Below are positions 63,123-64,000 of a stretch of 64,000 nucleotides of DNA, piece by piece. Origin of the DNA: an uncultured Draconibacterium sp. (GTDB lineage: Bacteria > Bacteroidota > Bacteroidia > Bacteroidales > Prolixibacteraceae); assembly GCF_963676815.1 (NCBI RefSeq), contig NZ_OY781365.1, positions 1,522,501-1,586,500 on the forward strand, in the 5' to 3' direction. The number at the start of each line of letters is the position of its first letter. Within the stretch, counting starts at the first letter, position 1. The notes beneath the pieces are model-generated. The model searched no databases. It was given only the letters and a program-made list of their open reading frames with translations, and had not been told where the DNA came from. The position numbers and the translations under genes are program-made.

Positions 63123-63148
63123 TGTTTTTGCTTTTGTTTTCGTTTCTG

Positions 63149-64000
63149 TTATTCGTCACGTAAGGCTTCAATGGGCTTAATTTTAGCTGCGCGTTTTGCA
63201 GGAATATAGCCTGCAATGGCTCCGGCAACTACCAGTAATAATGTTGCCGACATGGCAATTCCCAGGTCAACAGTAGGATTGCGGAATAAGGTTTCGCCGT
63301 TTCCTCCGTTAGTTGCTGCCGATGCTTCAAATTGTTTCTCCACAATAAAGTTCAAACCTTCCATTAACCCGGTTCCGAGCACCAGCCCGATGTATCCGGC
63401 GATGGTGGTAATCATTACGGCTTCCAAAAGAATCAACCCAATTACTGACGAAGGGCTGGCTCCAATGGCTTTACGAATACCAATTTCTTTGGTACGTTCT
63501 TTTACCACAATCAGCATGATGTTGCTTACGCCGACAACTCCGGCAATCAGGGTTCCTATTCCAATAATCCAGATGAAAATATCAATGGCCTGGAAAATTT
63601 TCATGGTTTGAATTACATCCTCCAGCTTACTGTACGATCCCATAGCCGATTCGTCAGATGCATCGAACTTATGTTTGCGGGCCAGCCTTTCACGTACGCG
63701 GTTTTCAATGGCCTGGCTTTCTTCTATTGTTTCGGCATTAATGGTTAATGCAAAGTTGTGTAGGCGGTTTGAACCATTAAATACTTTTTGCCCTGTAGTT
63801 ACCGGTATGTATGCATTTCGGTGACGAGTGCCTCCACCTTCTTTACAAATTCCAACCACTTTAAACGGAATATTATTCACACGAACATATTCGCCAATGG
63901 CCTCTTTCCCATCAAAAAGTGCATCGTAAATATCTTTTCCCAATACAACTGATTTCCGGGTTTGATCAATGTCGACCTGGTTCACAAAACGACCGTCAAC
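63149..64000 (-). CDS. MacB-type ABC transporter permease (5' end cut by window)
   Basis: Open to the right edge; the visible part has 283 codons plus the stop. It includes the end of the periplasmic domain (FKVVGICKEGGGTRHRNAYI) and the three C-terminal helices with GIGTLIAGVVGVSNIMLIVV, ERTKEIGIRKAIGASP and KIKPIEALRDE. It is a paralogue of the permease at 61851, sharing the same C-terminal pattern. The missing N-terminus and an ABC ATPase are expected to the right. Confidence 0.92.
   Translation of the reverse strand, partial: VDGRFVNQVDIDQTRKSVVLGKDIYDALFDGKEAIGEYVRVNNIPFKVVGICKEGGGTRHRNAYIPVTTGQKVFNGSNRLHNFALTINAETIEESQAIENRVRERLARKHKFDASDESAMGSYSKLEDVIQTMKIFQAIDIFIWIIGIGTLIAGVVGVSNIMLIVVKERTKEIGIRKAIGASPSSVIGLILLEAVMITTIAGYIGLVLGTGLMEGLNFIVEKQFEASAATNGGNGETLFRNPTVDLGIAMSATLLLVVAGAIAGYIPAKRAAKIKPIEALRDE

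Overview
The window is one stretch of a Bacteroidota chromosome. The evidence is a SusC-type TonB receptor behind an ECF sigma/FecR pair, a fused SecDF, DapL-type lysine/peptidoglycan synthesis, several matches to the Bacteroidota promoter consensus (TTTG-N19-TAnnTTTG), and few Shine-Dalgarno sequences. Gene style and content (GH9 cellulase, DUF5916 protein, Tat-exported proteins, marine-type metabolism) fit Marinilabiliales, for example Prolixibacteraceae; this placement is inference. Both window edges cut genes: a SusC at the left and a MacB-type permease at the right.

Layout. 1-5.1 kb: sigma factor, FecR and SusC in one direction, a cell-surface signalling and glycan uptake unit. 5.3-13.9 kb: TlpA-like thioredoxin, a polysaccharide deacetylase overlapping a DapF-like gene, dapL, an aminotransferase, alanine dehydrogenase, a K+ channel, and thyA-folA. 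13.9-23.2 kb: M14 peptidase, pyrophosphatase, Tat-exported aldo/keto reductase, GH9, YifB, NIPSNAP and DUF58 proteins. 23.3-33.2 kb: trxA, dnaE, HIT, greA, ahcY, recQ. 33.4-35.5 kb: tatC, lptB, tRNA-Glu, rpsT. 35.7-41.4 kb: radC, a compact run of four deacetylase/acyltransferase-like genes, and upp. 41.5-46.4 kb: ferredoxin reductase, flavodoxin, and a leftward operon tatA-antiporter-lolD-TIGR02757-trmN6. 46.4-47.6 kb: a 1.25 kb gene-free locus. 47.6-59 kb: secDF, small unknowns, a TolB-like protein, SPFH protein, retropepsin-like protein, mdh, DUF5916. 59-64 kb: a TolC/HlyD/MacB-type export operon.

Most unusual points. (1) The DapF homologue at 6600-7463 lacks both catalytic cysteines and overlaps a NodB-type deacetylase by 4 bases; it sits opposite dapL, whose product needs a working epimerase. 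(2) The gene-free locus at 46.36-47.61 kb holds a run of ten degenerate 21-bp units, a roughly 390-bp imperfect palindrome centred on a 10-bp perfect palindrome near 47221 with a perfect hairpin in each arm, and 7-bp GAAGACC-type tandem repeats in opposite orientation at its two edges. (3) A four-gene envelope-modification cassette sits between radC and upp. (4) A Rieske-like lipoprotein has lost the expected histidine ligands. (5) A voltage-gated-type K+ channel ends in a four-cysteine zinc ribbon.

All alignments and counts were made by eye; family names come from motif recognition, not database searches.
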